This document shows, piece by piece, positions 33,655 through 44,129 of a DNA stretch of 64,000 nucleotides. A model generated the notes under the pieces. The model worked only from the letters and a program-made list of their open reading frames with translations, was not told the DNA's origin and did not search any database. Within the stretch, counting starts at the first letter, position 1; each line of letters starts with the position of its first letter. This stretch comes from Dermanyssus gallinae (lineage: Eukaryota; Arthropoda; Arachnida; Mesostigmata; Dermanyssidae), in NCBI GenBank assembly GCA_003439945.1, contig QVRM01001471.1, positions 94,501-158,500 on the forward strand. The letters run 5' to 3'. A program made the translations under genes and the position numbers.

Positions 33655-34520
33655 AGAAAGACAACAGAGCAGCCGGCTGAACCCGGTGAGACCAAACTTA
33701 TCCACCAATTTCTTGTGGTACTTAGAGCAACTGACTCTTGCGGTAAAAACACCACTACCGGCTACTCTTGGAAACGATCCAGGGTTAGCCGGTGGTGAGC
33801 AGCCGAGTTCAAACTGTTTTTTTTTTTATCTGAATGCATACTCGTTAGCCACTTTAGGTGCTATAGATGCCCTTGCGGATTATTGTTTATTAAACAACAT
33901 CAATGTCATTATTATTTCAGAGACCTGGCTTACTAGTTTAGTTCAATTAGTGACAGAGAGATTTCACTTGGCAGCTGATGCTCGGCGCATCGAATGAACT
34001 AAGGGTCCATGGGGTGTTGAGAGTGTGTATTTTAACCATTTAGAAGACTAAACTGTTGCCGAATTAAGAGCACACATTATTTTGCATTATATGTGTTTGT
34101 GTCACTAATGCGGACTCCGGCGCACACGAAAAGACCAGTATCGAAAAGGTAATCGAAGTTCTAGAATTCTGTCGTGATGACGATTATTCTGTTTGAATGG
34201 TTGGCGATTTTAATAGATGCTGCCAGCCCAGAGAAAGCTTTTATATCATTAGTGATTTGAATTAACTTATTAGACAACCTATAGAGGAAAACAATATTTT
34301 AGACTTGCTTATTACATCTGAGAGGGAACTCGTCACCGTGTCAGCAGTCGTGGCTCCTCCTATTGATACTGATCTTTGGGCTCTGATGTGTTGATATTGG
34401 GAACATGTATAATATATTTGCTGATTATATACACTTTCTTATCAAGGTATTTACACCCCAACAAGATAATAAAAGCAATCCCAATATGACGAGTCTTTGA
34501 AACCATGCTCGACGCCTACA
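33655..34520 (+). mobile_element. LINE family B relic (APE endonuclease, 5' part)
   Basis: FYLNAYSLATLGAIDALADY and INVIIISETWL (33820-33930) correspond to the N(A/V)RSL...I..TETWL start of an APE-type LINE endonuclease. VGDFN (34200) is the GDFN catalytic box. ENNILDLLITSERELV (34289-34335) matches the copy at 55160 almost exactly and is the D-L/V-L/I-T-S box. The RT domain is absent: the sequence passes into a different LINE (family E) near 34630. Frameshifts and stops throughout. Confidence 0.75.
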
Positions 34521-34629
34521 ATAGCTTCTGACTGAGAATGCCACTGAAAGCATCTCAGTGAAACTCAAGAAGGCCTCAACATAGTTAAGAATTCTTAAGG
34601 AGTCATAACTAACTTTAAACGTTTTTTTT

Positions 34630-35875
34630 TATATCTGGGAGTCGACTTTGACAGGAATGGCAGAGTTGACTCCACCAAGGATATACTCCTTAATTTACTC
34701 AACAGACTCACGATAGCTCCCCGTAAACCCCATCAAAGACTCATATTTTCGAAAGACTTTCTCATTCTCTGCCTCCTATATAAACTGGTCTCCGGTCCCA
34801 GACCATCTCACGCACTCCTTAGCGACCTAGATAAAGAGATCAGAAAGGTTGTTCAGTCAAAATGGCTTAAACTCGAAAACTCGGTGCCGAACGCCTACCT
34901 GTACACGCACACAGCACACGGCGACTCTGGAAATCCCCTGCCTTCAAACATTTATCTCCCGTCTGACAGCACTACAACACTCCACGCACCCTGGGGTCCA
35001 ATAAATGCCAACCACCGAGCACTTCAAAAAAGACCTTGCGAAAAAGAGACTTCTTTGCGAGCGCTTGGGAACCTCTATTGAGACCGATACACAAGAGACC
35101 GATTACTGGTCTCAACAACTACACAACACGTTCGATGGGGCACATATTAAAAAAGCACACAAAACGCTCTTTGTACACTACTGGATTAAGGGTATGCCCT
35201 ACTTATCTGGTAAGGAGTATTTAAACTTACTAAAGCTCAGGATCAACGCACTACCAATGCGTGCCGCTCGGGCTACAACGAACGCTGTAGGCACGCTCGG
35301 GGGTGGGGTGCTCGGGCTACAACAAACGTTGTAGGCACGGGTGTCATGCGCCTGAGACGTTGGCTCATGTCGCTCAGATGTGCGATACAACATACAAACA
35401 AACTATAAAGATACATGACGACGTCTGTCATCGCGTGGCGCGTCTTCTCCGCGAGAGGCTTCATGAGGTGGTTCGTGAGCGAGTATTCCGTCGACCGGGC
35501 GCACTGGGTCTAAAGCTCGACCTCGTAATAACAACACCTACCGAGGTCTGGGTTTTAAATGCCGAGGTTTGCGGCCCGAACAGGGACCTGGCAAAAGCGC
35601 GACAGGACAAGATTACCAAATATGACGTCGAGTTCCTAAGAGCGGTGCTCCCCGACCCGCAAAAACGTCGCAGATTCGGATCCATTACTATCTCTATGAA
35701 TGGTGTATGGGACTCCGAATCTGCGAGTACGCTCTTGGGGCTCGACGTCATTAATGGGAATCTTATGGATCTTACCGTCTTAACGATGCAAGGAACCTTG
35801 AGGATATACCGCTCGCACCGGGTCCATAAGAACGGGGACTACTATCAAGCAAGGACACTGACAGCTGATTCTTAA
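34630..35875 (+). mobile_element. LINE family E, R2/R4-like 3' half
   Basis: YLGVDFDRNGRVDSTKD (34643) is an RT thumb box. LLNRLTIAPRKPHQRLIFSKD (34696) and ALPMRAARATTN (35248) follow. Then comes CRHGCHAPETLAHVAQMC (35330-35385), a C-x3-C-x7-H-x4-C zinc motif that is the hallmark of R2-superfamily LINEs. A 190-codon open frame (35303-35875) continues with LKLDLVITTPTEVWVLNAEV and ARQDKITKYDVEFLR, the position of the restriction-like endonuclease. The usual PD is LD here, and the second acidic residue is Asn, so the nuclease looks damaged. A 30-bp duplication at 35266-35339 breaks the frame just before the CCHC motif. The RT core is missing at the 5' side. Confidence 0.75.
35266..35339. repeat. 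30-bp duplication inside LINE family E
   Basis: GCTCGGGCTACAACGAACGC (35266) recurs as GCTCGGGCTACAACAAACGT (35310), each followed by TGTAGGCACG. The copies are 44 bp apart. The insertion of 44 bp shifts the reading frame just upstream of the CCHC motif. Confidence 0.85.
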
Positions 35876-35885
35876 CCTCACGTGA

Positions 35886-36175
35886 AACCTTTTTACCACA
35901 ATTTTTATTAAGACGAGCACTGCCGAGTGTGCAAACACCTTTTTACCACAATGTTTATTAAGACGAGCACTGCCGAGTGTGCAAAGGTAACGTAAATGAT
36001 TAATAAATCATCACAATTATTATACATATATACTCTTTTGGATACACTTTTTTTTGCGTTTAGTAAAAGACGAGCACTGCCGAGTGTGCAAAGGTAACGT
36101 AAATGATTAATAAGTTATCACAATTATTATACATATATACACTTTTGGGTACACTTTTTTTGCGTTTAGTAAATG
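35886..36175. repeat. nested tandem duplications in the LINE E 3' UTR
   Basis: CCTTTTTACCACAATTTTTA followed by TTAAGACGAGCACTGCCGAG occurs at 35887 and 35938. AGACGAGCACTGCCGAGTGT occurs three times (35911, 35963, 36068). A ~105-bp block (GTAACGTAAATGATTAATAA ... CACTTTTTTTTGCGTTTAGT) occurs twice (35987 and 36092). The core GCACTGCCGAGTGTGC forms a small stem-loop. Tandem 3' UTR copies of this sort are known for LINE 3' ends and can carry the RT recognition structure. Confidence 0.85.
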
Positions 36176-36846
36176 TTTTTTATACACTTGTTTGTACACG
36201 CCGATAATGTTTGCTTTCATTGGCAAGTCTTTATGTTTCTTAGTAGTATTGCTAGTCGAATTACTTTTGTAGCTGCTCCCGTAGGAGCAGCTGCATGCAT
36301 TGGTCGTAGTACAGCACAATTAACTAAAAAAAATACAACGAGGGCAGTTTTATGCTCACACTCATTTATCTCACAAAGTCGTCAAGTTACTACATATGAC
36401 AGAAAGGGGTAAGCAATGTGTTACCGGCATTACAGGTATAAGCGTTGCAGTGACTCCTTTCGACCGGATTGTCAACGTAAGTTTACGGTTGATCGATTAC
36501 CTTGGTGGTGTACGCTGCGTCTCAACTATGTTCCGGTCGGTAAGATGATGAACAACAGCAGGGATTGCAGCAGATGTCCTACATGCAATGCTCCAAATCC
36601 GCCATGCAGAGATATAACTATGAGAGTGTGGAGTTGATTGGAAATTTTGATAACGTAAGCGGGACAGAACAGGGCAGAGTGGTTGTCTATCGCTGGCACA
36701 ACAACCGATATCGTTATCGGGGAACTATTTGGACGTCTAATTAAACACTTCGTTGTTCTTTGCGCGGCACCGAAGAGCTCTGAGAGCTCGAAGTGTTGTT
36801 GTTCTGGTGAAACACGCGGTGTGCCATATGCCACCATATGCACTCA
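36176..36846. other. possible exon, not confirmed
   Basis: A plus-strand frame from about 36215 to 36412 (SIASRITFVAAPVGAAACIG, then RSTAQLTKK) is bounded by an acceptor-like TTTCATTGGCAAG and a donor-like GGGGTAAGC. The hydrophobic A/G-rich segment is suggestive of a membrane subunit exon, but I cannot assign a family. The rest of the stretch shows no feature. Confidence 0.25.
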
Positions 36847-37119
36847 TCAGTAGGGGAAACGTGGAACGGGCTGGTAATGTTCACGTGACTGCATCTGATA
36901 TTGGGCCATTTGATGAGCCATGAGAGCACTGAACGCGATCATAATCGAGCCGCCTAGGATTCCTAGCGTTGCGTGCTCGGTCAGCGCTCCCGAGGCTAGA
37001 GCTACGAAGCCTATAAACGCGGGTACAAAGGCTTCCCATCTGAACAGCTCGGGATCCTCGTGGAGAAGCTCAAAGCGGTCAGGTTCATCGAAAATCGGTG
37101 TGTTTCGGCGAGGAAACAT
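36847..37119 (-). CDS. small two-helix membrane protein, novel family member
   Basis: A 90-residue ORF is read from the first ATG on the minus strand (37117-37119, purine at -3). The frame is open further upstream to a TAA but without another ATG. The N-terminus is basic (MFPRRNTP). An acidic segment FDEPDRFELLHEDPELF follows, then two hydrophobic stretches: ~residues 31-48 (AFVPAFIGFVALASGAL) and ~51-70 (ATLGILGGSIMIAFSALMA). The hydrophilic tail is rich in Gln, Tyr and Pro (HQMAQYQMQSREHYQPVPRFPY). The membrane part aligns gaplessly with the protein at 49213: W-x4-P-x3-G-x6-G-x-L-T-x8-G-G-x-I-x2-A-x-S-A. The short loop implies a helical hairpin. No signal peptide. Intronless. A TCAGTAAT initiator lies ~90 bp upstream. 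Function and family unknown. Confidence 0.6.
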   Translation of the reverse strand: MFPRRNTPIFDEPDRFELLHEDPELFRWEAFVPAFIGFVALASGALTEHATLGILGGSIMIAFSALMAHQMAQYQMQSREHYQPVPRFPY

Positions 37120-37208
37120 TCTCTCGCAACCGCGCCGGGAAAAAAAGCTTCGTTGCCTACCCTCTGCTAACTGTTTACTGGCCACTTACAAAGATATACC
37201 GATGAATT

Positions 37209-37213
37209 ACTGA
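37209..37213 (-). promoter_or_regulatory. candidate initiator (TCAGTAAT) for the 36847 gene
   Basis: TCAGTAATTC lies 90 bp upstream of the ATG on the minus strand and is almost the same as the TCAGTAACAA upstream of the ORF at 28190. A TATAAA is present, but only about 5 bp upstream of it, too close to act with it. Confidence 0.3.
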
Positions 37214-38559
37214 CCGTTTATACCAGATGACCGACCGGCACCACAGCACAATATATTTATGTATTAGCTTTGTTTAGTGTTCGATTTTGTTAGGTAGGTG
37301 AAAACGTTGCGGCGCTTACTCACCAGGGCCAAGCAAAGGCCTGCAACTGTAGACATGCGTTCTCGTACAGCAGGGAGCTAGTCAGTTAGGAAAAGGCAAA
37401 ATATTGTAGTTTTGACCATTGTCGGGAGCTGTCGCACGTTTCTGACGAGTTTTAACCAAGGTTCAGAGAAAGTTAGGAAGGAGTCTACAATTAAGAGAGC
37501 GTTACGCGCAACGGCTCTGTGCACAATCAGGGCATAAGGGTTGAGCTAAAAAGTAATGCCAGTGTAGCTCTTATCGCGTCTAAAGTATTGCTGTAGGTCT
37601 CTCCGAGCGAGGTGCAAATGTGCAGGGAATACCAGCTGACGGCTCCGTACTCCGGACTCGCCGCCCGGCATAGAAGATTGCGTTTCTAAGAGTGCGTGGA
37701 TAAAAGGCAAAGGGGTTACCCCCGTACCAGTCCACCGACTACACATGAACCTAAAATGATAAGGAGATTAGAGGACCATAAAAATACGGCATCCGACCAT
37801 AACTGAGCAACAAAATCAAATCCCTCTGCGGATGACTACGTGCTGGAGGTAAGTGCGCAGATTGATGACCAGAAAGTAGGGTAAGTCGCAGTGGCAAAAA
37901 GATGCAAACTTTGTATGGTAAACTGATTAAAGGCATTTGTATTCTCGCGGCTAAAGCTTTCCCAAAACACGGTTGAGATTAATCGCATTGCTTGGAATGT
38001 TCAATTGGCGGCTGACATCTTGCCGCATGCCATTCGAGACATGCAGCCGCCTGTCATCGCTGCAGATACGGCGGAATACCGGGAAGCTATGTAACATGAA
38101 GTTCTTTCGGGGCATCCATGTAAATGGGTCTCTAGAGATGTAATGCTTGAATGTGTTGTGAACCTTTGTAGTGCTACTTTAGATATGACCTTAACTATTT
38201 ATTGCAGCGCCGTAGGTCGTAGTTTTTAGTTGGTGTGGATGAGTAACTGTAAAATGTGGTTTGCACGCTATGTAAAAACTCTGATATTACCGCAGACAAC
38301 TCGTCTGCAACTGTGGGCCGGTAGTGTACAACCCACAAAATAAACAGTCATCTCCACATTCTCCCAACCGATCGGGAATTGCATGTGCAAATACTTCAAA
38401 CAATTGCGGGAGGTACGATTCGACTTGTGGCCGGCTCTTTCTCTGGACGCTTGATAGGTGTGCATAGTGCGGCAGTTATTTGCCATAGATTTTGATGTAA
38501 GTACATTTTTTAACTCCTGCATTAGCTTGTAGATGCTGGGCAGGTTTGTCTTCAGCATG
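37214..38559. other. no gene recognised
   Basis: Frames such as 38268-38558 (minus, MLKTNLPSIYKLMQELKN...) have no motif. No repeat or RNA-like fold seen. Confidence 0.4.
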
Positions 38560-39045
38560 TTCAGTATTCATCCTGTTACAAGCGGAAGCGCGCTGCTCCG
38601 CCAATGTTGGACACCTCACAACCGTGTGTTCTGAGGTATCCTTGAATTAATCGCCGCAGTGGACGCACGTGGGGCTGAGAGCCTTCCCAATTCTAAACAG
38701 GTAGGACTGGAACTCGCCAGGACCCGTCAGAAGCTCGGTGGTATGGGAAATTAGTTCTCCCCCGGGCCGATTTGGCCAGTATTTGATGTTTGGTCTAAGC
38801 TTCCGGAGACTGGCGTCTGGAGCATCCCTTCCCAGACCATCCCACTCTTCCTGCTATAGGACGATGCTTCGTAGCGGCTCGTCCTCCTTCTTAAGTGTAG
38901 TGTCTTTCCACAGCCGGTGGCGCTCTTCCGCCATCAGATCCCAGGGAACCGTTCTGTAGTAGAAGCGCCGCCGCTGGGCTCACCGTCCGTTACGCAATAA
39001 TCACCCTAAGAGTCCGGACCCGTTGAGACAGGCGCAGGCGACTCC
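38560..39045 (-). mobile_element. R1-like LINE (family C), C-terminal fragment
   Basis: Minus strand in order: RTVSPAAALLLQNGSLGSD (about 38990), MAEERHRLWKD (38940), one in-frame TAG (near 38866), then TTELLTGPGEFQSYLFRIGK (38745-38690), ALSPTCVHCGD (38670) and DTSEHTVVRCPTLAEQRASA (38640-38580). This is the R1-clade C-terminus: thumb, 'LTGHG.F..YL.R' box and C-x2-C-x..H-x4-C zinc motif. It is almost open and so moderately young. The RT core is absent. The upstream side is interrupted further on by the family D insertion at 39404. Confidence 0.8.
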
Positions 39046-39389
39046 GGTTTGTTGCGGTTGTTAAAGTGTTAAAAGCCCAGGCCATGACCCGTATAGGGTG
39101 ACAGAATTGGCCACAAAAAGGGTGACGCGTCGCTTGGAGTGCCGGAGCTCAAAAGTGTTAGACATGAGCGGTGCGAAATTCGTTGATTGGCAGCACCCTG
39201 ATAACATAAACACGTCGGCGAAGAGATAAGGCAAAACAGTTATGCTTGATTGGACGCCGTTTCGTAGAAAAACAGGTAGAGCGGCAGCAAGTTGAGCTCA
39301 CCGCTCTCTGCAGCAAGCATCTAAAAGCAGCGTGATTTGCCTAACCCCCCATCTTCAGGCGAATATCTTACTCGGCGGTAGCTCGGGAA

Positions 39390-39403
39390 GGATATCCGGT
39401 TTT
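39390..39403. repeat. 14-bp target-site duplication, left copy
   Basis: GGATATCCGGTTTT, identical to 40581-40594, abuts the 3' end of the minus-strand LINE. Confidence 0.9.
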
Positions 39404-40580
39404 CATCAATCAATTTAATTTATTCATCTTTGTAGTTAGCAGTCAAATACTTAGTCAACAACATCCATGTACTTATACAAGGGTAACAACACAAGACTAG
39501 AGTCATTTCAGGAATAAAAACATTTCAGCCAAGTCAGCTTGCCAGGCTTCTTAGCGATTGTACTAGGGGGCAGTTAGCCGCGTGGTATCTATCACAGAAA
39601 CTCCCACATCTAGAGCATTTACAACTATAGCAAGGGTCATGGAAACCCCGCTCCGCACAGAGCTTGTGGTGAAAACCATGAATGGCGAATCGCGTCACAA
39701 CATGTTTGTTTAGCCTATGTGTTCCTTTCCACCCACTATTCTTCATTGCCCCCGTGTTAAGGAACTCTACGTCAATGTCCGCCACTTTGTCCTCCCAATC
39801 CCTGCGGTTTGCAAGAAAGGCCTTCGTCACGGGTAGATTGAAGCGACGTTGCAGGTCCTCAGAGAGCAGCGGCGAGGAGATATACGTAGCGGTTCCGAGC
39901 CGTCAGATGTAGACCCAGAGCTCGTTTAAGGAAGGAGGCCTTGACGCGGTTTAATTGTTCGAGATTCTCTGCCGTGAGGTAGTCCCAGGTGACTCTCACC
40001 CCATAGGTCGCGATCGGAGCTATCTTGAGTTCGAACAGTCTGAGCGCCGTCTTCAGCGATAGTCTGTTCGGAGATTTGATCGCCCATGCCGCCGCCAGTG
40101 CCTTCCTGCACCTCTCAGATATGTGCGCGGAGAAGCAAGTACCGGAGACAGAGAAAATCACCCCTAAGTATGGGAGGCTGCTGGCATACTTAAGTGGCGT
40201 TCTGTTGAGGCGTAGCGTGTCCTCGGCTGCTGTCCTTCCCTCCCTTCTGAACTTCATGGCCACGGTTTTGGAAAGGTTAATTGTCAGGCCTAAACCGGTG
40301 ACCGCATTGTGAAGACGGGCTAGTGCTTGTTGCACCTGAAACCTACTAGGCCCGTAAAGTACTAGATCGTCCGCGTACAAGATGACTTCGACCAGGTTTC
40401 TGGGTCCCTTTATATGACTCGGGAGGTCTTTTAGGAATACGGAGAATAGGAGTGGGCTTAGGTTATCGCCCTGCGCCAGGCCCGTTGTCTGTATAAAAGG
40501 CTGCAGCTCCGCTACCCCATCGTCGATGGTGATCCTATTCTCCTGGAGAATTTGTGCGAGAAGCTTCAGCATTTTCATTG
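39404..40580 (-). mobile_element. LINE family D, 5'-truncated insertion
   Basis: The element is flanked by perfect 14-bp target duplications. The minus-strand RT frame is open from the 5' truncation (MKMLKLLAQILQENRITI) to near 39885: TTGLAQGDNLSPLLFSVFLK (motif B), VILYADDLVLYG (motif C, intact catalytic Asp pair), NLSKTVAMKFRREGR (D), LPYLGVIF (E). A single frameshift near 39882 leads into the C-terminal frame DLQRRFNLPVTKAFLANRRD, then RFAIHGFHHKLCAERGFHD and CYSCKCSRCGSFC-D, a Cys/His-rich cluster, then the stop. The 3' end is GAATAAATTAAATTGATTGA+TG. The target duplications and near-intact frame make this one of the youngest insertions in the window. The 5' half with endonuclease and RT motif A was never copied. 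Confidence 0.9.
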
Positions 40581-40594
40581 GGATATCCGGTTTT
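40581..40594. repeat. 14-bp target-site duplication, right copy
   Basis: GGATATCCGGTTTT, identical to 39390-39403, at the 5'-truncated end of the LINE. Removing the element restores ...GGGAA-GGATATCCGGTTTT-GGGGG.... Confidence 0.9.
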
Positions 40595-41319
40595 GGGGGG
40601 TTACAACTTTAAGCAGACATCGGCGAACACGCACGTCTGCGTCTCGTGGTATATGTGGCCTTTCCACATAGTCAGAAGACGGTGGCGATCTATGGAGCCA
40701 AGGAGGCACCCCATCCAGGAACTTATGGACGTCTAGCTGTTGATGTTGACTAAAGTCGTCATCACAGCGTGGAAACGGCACTCCAGCAATTTCATGCTAA
40801 TTAACGCCATAGAAACAGGGTTACCTACACCATACAAGCGGTTGTTGCCGTTAGCCCAGCTGTGCAAATGCTAAAGAAAATAATTGGCCAGCTGATTTAG
40901 CTGTTTGGGTTTAGGAAAGTGCGTGTACCACGTGATACCAGTGTCATGCAATCAGGACTTAAGTGAGTTATGATCAGACACGAAGATCACCTAAATTTAG
41001 TCTTTATCACAGTATTATCTAGCCAAGCTGGTATTATGACACTCTTTTGTGTGTTATCCTGACCTTTTTGCCCTAGATACATTTAGGAATAAGCAAAACA
41101 GCAAAACCCCACGTTTTTACTTTTTTACGTACTTTATATGTGTGTGTTTACGTAATGTATATTTAGTTTACCAACAAAGACACGTATATAGGCGGGCAAC
41201 GTTGTGATCACTCATTGTTTTCTTATTGGAATTGGGCTGGTTTTATTTTTGGCTTTTGTGACTCATGTTTTTAAATATTATCAGTTGAATGCTTGGAAAT
41301 TCACTCATAAGGTCCGCTA

Positions 41320-41398
41320 CAGCCAATCAACCTCAACGGCGAAACTTACTTAGTCAAAATTTTTGAAACTATTAAGAAAGATGTTGGTTGATTGGCTG
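41320..41398. repeat. 13-bp perfect inverted repeat, 53-nt loop
   Basis: CAGCCAATCAACC (41320-41332) pairs with GGTTGATTGGCTG (41386-41398). It could be the ends of a very short MITE; no target duplication seen. Confidence 0.6.
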
Positions 41399-41615
41399 AT
41401 GCCCATGAATCTGCCCGCACGTTTTACCTCGATCATTGATAGATTAGCGACGTCCAATTTTGCAATTTATTGATTGACAATGTGGCGGTTGAAATGCTTG
41501 TTGCTGCATTGTGTCCCGATGCCCGTGTTTTCTAGAATCCTGCACGAGCTAGATGTTTTTCAGATTTAATTAGTCTAGCTTGTATACCTGTCAGAATTGT
41601 TTTAAACGGATATAT

Positions 41616-41687
41616 TTTTATAAGCATACATTTATAACATACATTTAATTGTTTTATAAGCATACATTTATAACATACATTTAATTG
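41616..41687. repeat. 36-bp exact tandem duplication
   Basis: Two identical units starting TTTTATAAGCATACATTTAT at 41616 and 41652. Confidence 0.9.
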
Positions 41688-43041
41688 TTTTGCACACATT
41701 GTATGCCAATCTAGTTGAGAACGAATGAGGATTCTAATAAACAAAAATGATAAGAATACGACTATATGCTAACAATAGGAGCACTAGCGGGCACTTGGAC
41801 ATGACTGTAATACCCATAGGGTTTACCAAGGCCATTAGAGAAGTCGAATCCCGTGCCCTGTCCACGGATACCGTTTCGGAAGCATATCATAAATGGTACA
41901 AAAAAAATACATGGTATAAGAAAAACGTACTAAGAAGTGGAAATTCCCTCCACCCTCGGACGCTATAATATTCTTATAGTTTTGGAACGAGAACAATCAT
42001 TTGCAGAGCCGATACGAGATGCCAGGGGCGTTATATGGGAAGTTAAACACCATTACTATGATTTGTACCCTCACGCTGAAGAGTCTAGATAGACACTGAA
42101 GCAACACATTTGTAATTATAAGTGCTAAAACGAGCAACATCCAAACAACAAACCTGCCAGACAACAAGCCAGTCACTACAGCTTGCTGTAAGATATTTAA
42201 ACATTTCTATTTTAATAAATGCTAAAAGGAGCATCATTAGAGAAAAGTCAGCCGTATATGTGTGAGAAGCAACAAACATGGCAGTACGCAAGTGGATTCT
42301 AATAGATCATCATACAAAAAACAAGCTGCGCAAGATGGACACTGCCACATCAAGGTATCAAACAAATAAGCGCAAAACAGCACCTGTTAATCAAAATGTC
42401 GCTGTTTAGAGAAGGATTGGGAGAGCCTGAAACTCGACAACACTTACAGGATCCAAGCCATTAATCCATTACGAAGTAAGGTCAATAAATCACACGATGA
42501 TAATATTTGGAAGGATGCGGGGCGGTTTCTTCCAGCACATGGTGCGCTTGGTAAAGCGCTGCGTGAGGGAAATTCGTCGGTAGCGTCAGGATGAAGGTGC
42601 GGATGGATTTCAGCCTGACGGGAATCGTGGCATAATAATAACCCATATCTATTCATTAGGGTGATTATCAAGGTAGCTGAACGGCTTGCACCATTGTCGA
42701 GAGCGGTCATGTTTCGAAATGTACCGCTGACCCTACCCGCCGGTAGCTATCCAACCTGAAATAGGAAATAAAGCAAGTTTGTCAAGCCATTAAGGGGACC
42801 GTGGCATCTTTGGCGAGAGTGCGTGCGTAAAGGAGTTCTGGAAGCAATGAAGAAAAGTGGGTTACCAAAGCCTTCTTCATCTGTCCGAATGCTTTGCAGC
42901 TGACAAGATTGTGTTCATAGTCAGATGCCTGCCTTTGGTTGAATGCATTCGTACAACAGAAGTTATGTTAAAATTTAACATAAATCTCGGATATTTGTCA
43001 ATAAAATTGTACAACGTACATAGAGCGTGGTGTTTGCAGAT

Positions 43042-43344
43042 ATGTCGTTTGGAATAAGGCCATCAACCATCGTACCGTTTCGTGTGATCCCTACCTCAAC
43101 ATTTTTCTCTATTTCTTTGCCTGTTTCAAACGGCAGCTCCGCCAGCATATTCGGCGCGTTTCTATGCCTGCCTGCATTTTTTTCTACAGTTATAGTTACT
43201 TACCGTTACTTCGCTATTTTCATCGGCGTTCTCAATTTAATAACACCCCCTTATGGCTTCCTTCTCGCCGATCGAGTATCTTCGTTATGTCGGGCACCTG
43301 CAGCAGCATTGCAGGAATCCGAGTCGCAACAATGGTTGGTTTGA
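43042..43344 (+). CDS. hypothetical hydrophobic ORF, weak
   Basis: A 100-codon ATG-started frame has two hydrophobic stretches (SIFGAFLCLPAFFSTVIV near residues 39-56 and YFAIFIGVLNLI near 60-72). A TTTGCAG just before the ATG would serve as a splice acceptor. It lacks the W-x4-P...GG motif of the small membrane proteins at 36847 and 49213, and its tail overlaps open frames on the other strand. It may be a chance frame in AT-rich DNA. Confidence 0.2.
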   Translation: MSFGIRPSTIVPFRVIPTSTFFSISLPVSNGSSASIFGAFLCLPAFFSTVIVTYRYFAIFIGVLNLITPPYGFLLADRVSSLCRAPAAALQESESQQWLV

Positions 43345-43439
43345 CGGAGTCGCCAACGCTTTTCACTCCGTTGTGCACCGTTTGAGCAGATAAACTTTGC
43401 GTGTTTCTTCGGCAACGGTCGCATGGACTCCACTATGTC

Positions 43440-43830
43440 TCAGAACACCGGTAGTACACATCGCATATAAAAACTAGCTGCGTCATGCGACGCGCCCGAC
43501 GGCTTCTTCTTCCCTTTTCCTTCTCCTAGCCTCCTCTCTAGTCGCCTCTAGAGGATCGCTGCATTAAAGAATTCCTCTTGCGCTCACTTCATCTCTAACA
43601 AAATTGGTGGCGTTAGTGCCGATCACGCATTTGTTGTTCAATGCCGTCCCCATCTGACAAACCCGCCCCACTATTTGGGCTAATCTCTGGTCGTACTTGT
43701 TACACGACTATGCGAAAACCACGATATCGTTTACCACCCTGGCTGAAGTTTTCTAGCACAACCAGCTGATGCCGATGCTAGTCCAATGCATGCTCGCTTG
43801 AAGCTAAACAATCCCCATGGAGTAGTGGGC
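43440..43830 (+). mobile_element. possible Gypsy-like LTR end and leader
   Basis: The features expected of an LTR/leader junction occur in order: a TATA box CATATAAAAA (43464), an ATTAAA signal (43563), an end in CTAACA (43600), then AAATTGGTGGCGTTAGTGCC (43601-43620), a typical tRNA primer-binding leader of Gypsy-type elements. An ATG frame (MPSPSDKPAPLFG) follows at 43642. The other LTR and gag-pol are not seen, and the 5' LTR boundary is not defined. Confidence 0.4.
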
Positions 43831-43872
43831 GCCGGTGAATAACAAGCAGCACTATCATTGTGATTAGTGTCT

Positions 43873-43874
<2 letters not shown>

Positions 43875-43926
<52 letters not shown>
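43875..43926. repeat. (TA)n microsatellite
   Basis: Uninterrupted TA run of about 50 bp. Confidence 0.95.
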
Positions 43927-43930
<4 letters not shown>

Positions 43931-44129
43931 TAATTTGTGAGTGCTATAATTTAATTATTGCTATTTAGAATTTGTTTATTTGTTTAAGAACAAACGTAAC
44001 AGAAATCTAATCTGGTGCTTTAGTTTTTTTTTGTATTTGACCAACATATTATATCATTTAATTAGGTGCCTCAGGAGCTGTTCACATAAACATGTTAACA
44101 AATATGACAACGTACTATAATCTGCTATA

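Larger units (their letters stand above)
40595..43041. other. long stretch without recognised genes
   Basis: Contains the inverted repeat at 41320-41398 and the 36-bp duplication at 41616-41687. Frames such as 41747-41968 and 42444-42710 have no motif. Confidence 0.4.

Noticed and set aside
36215..36412. Mitochondrial complex I membrane-subunit-like exon
   Set aside because: An Ala/Gly-rich hydrophobic segment with splice-like borders, but I could not match it to a family with any confidence.
36847..37185. Longer version of the 36847 protein starting at 37185
   Set aside because: That start is GTG, directly after a TAA. The first ATG in frame is at 37119, so the 90-residue form is preferred.
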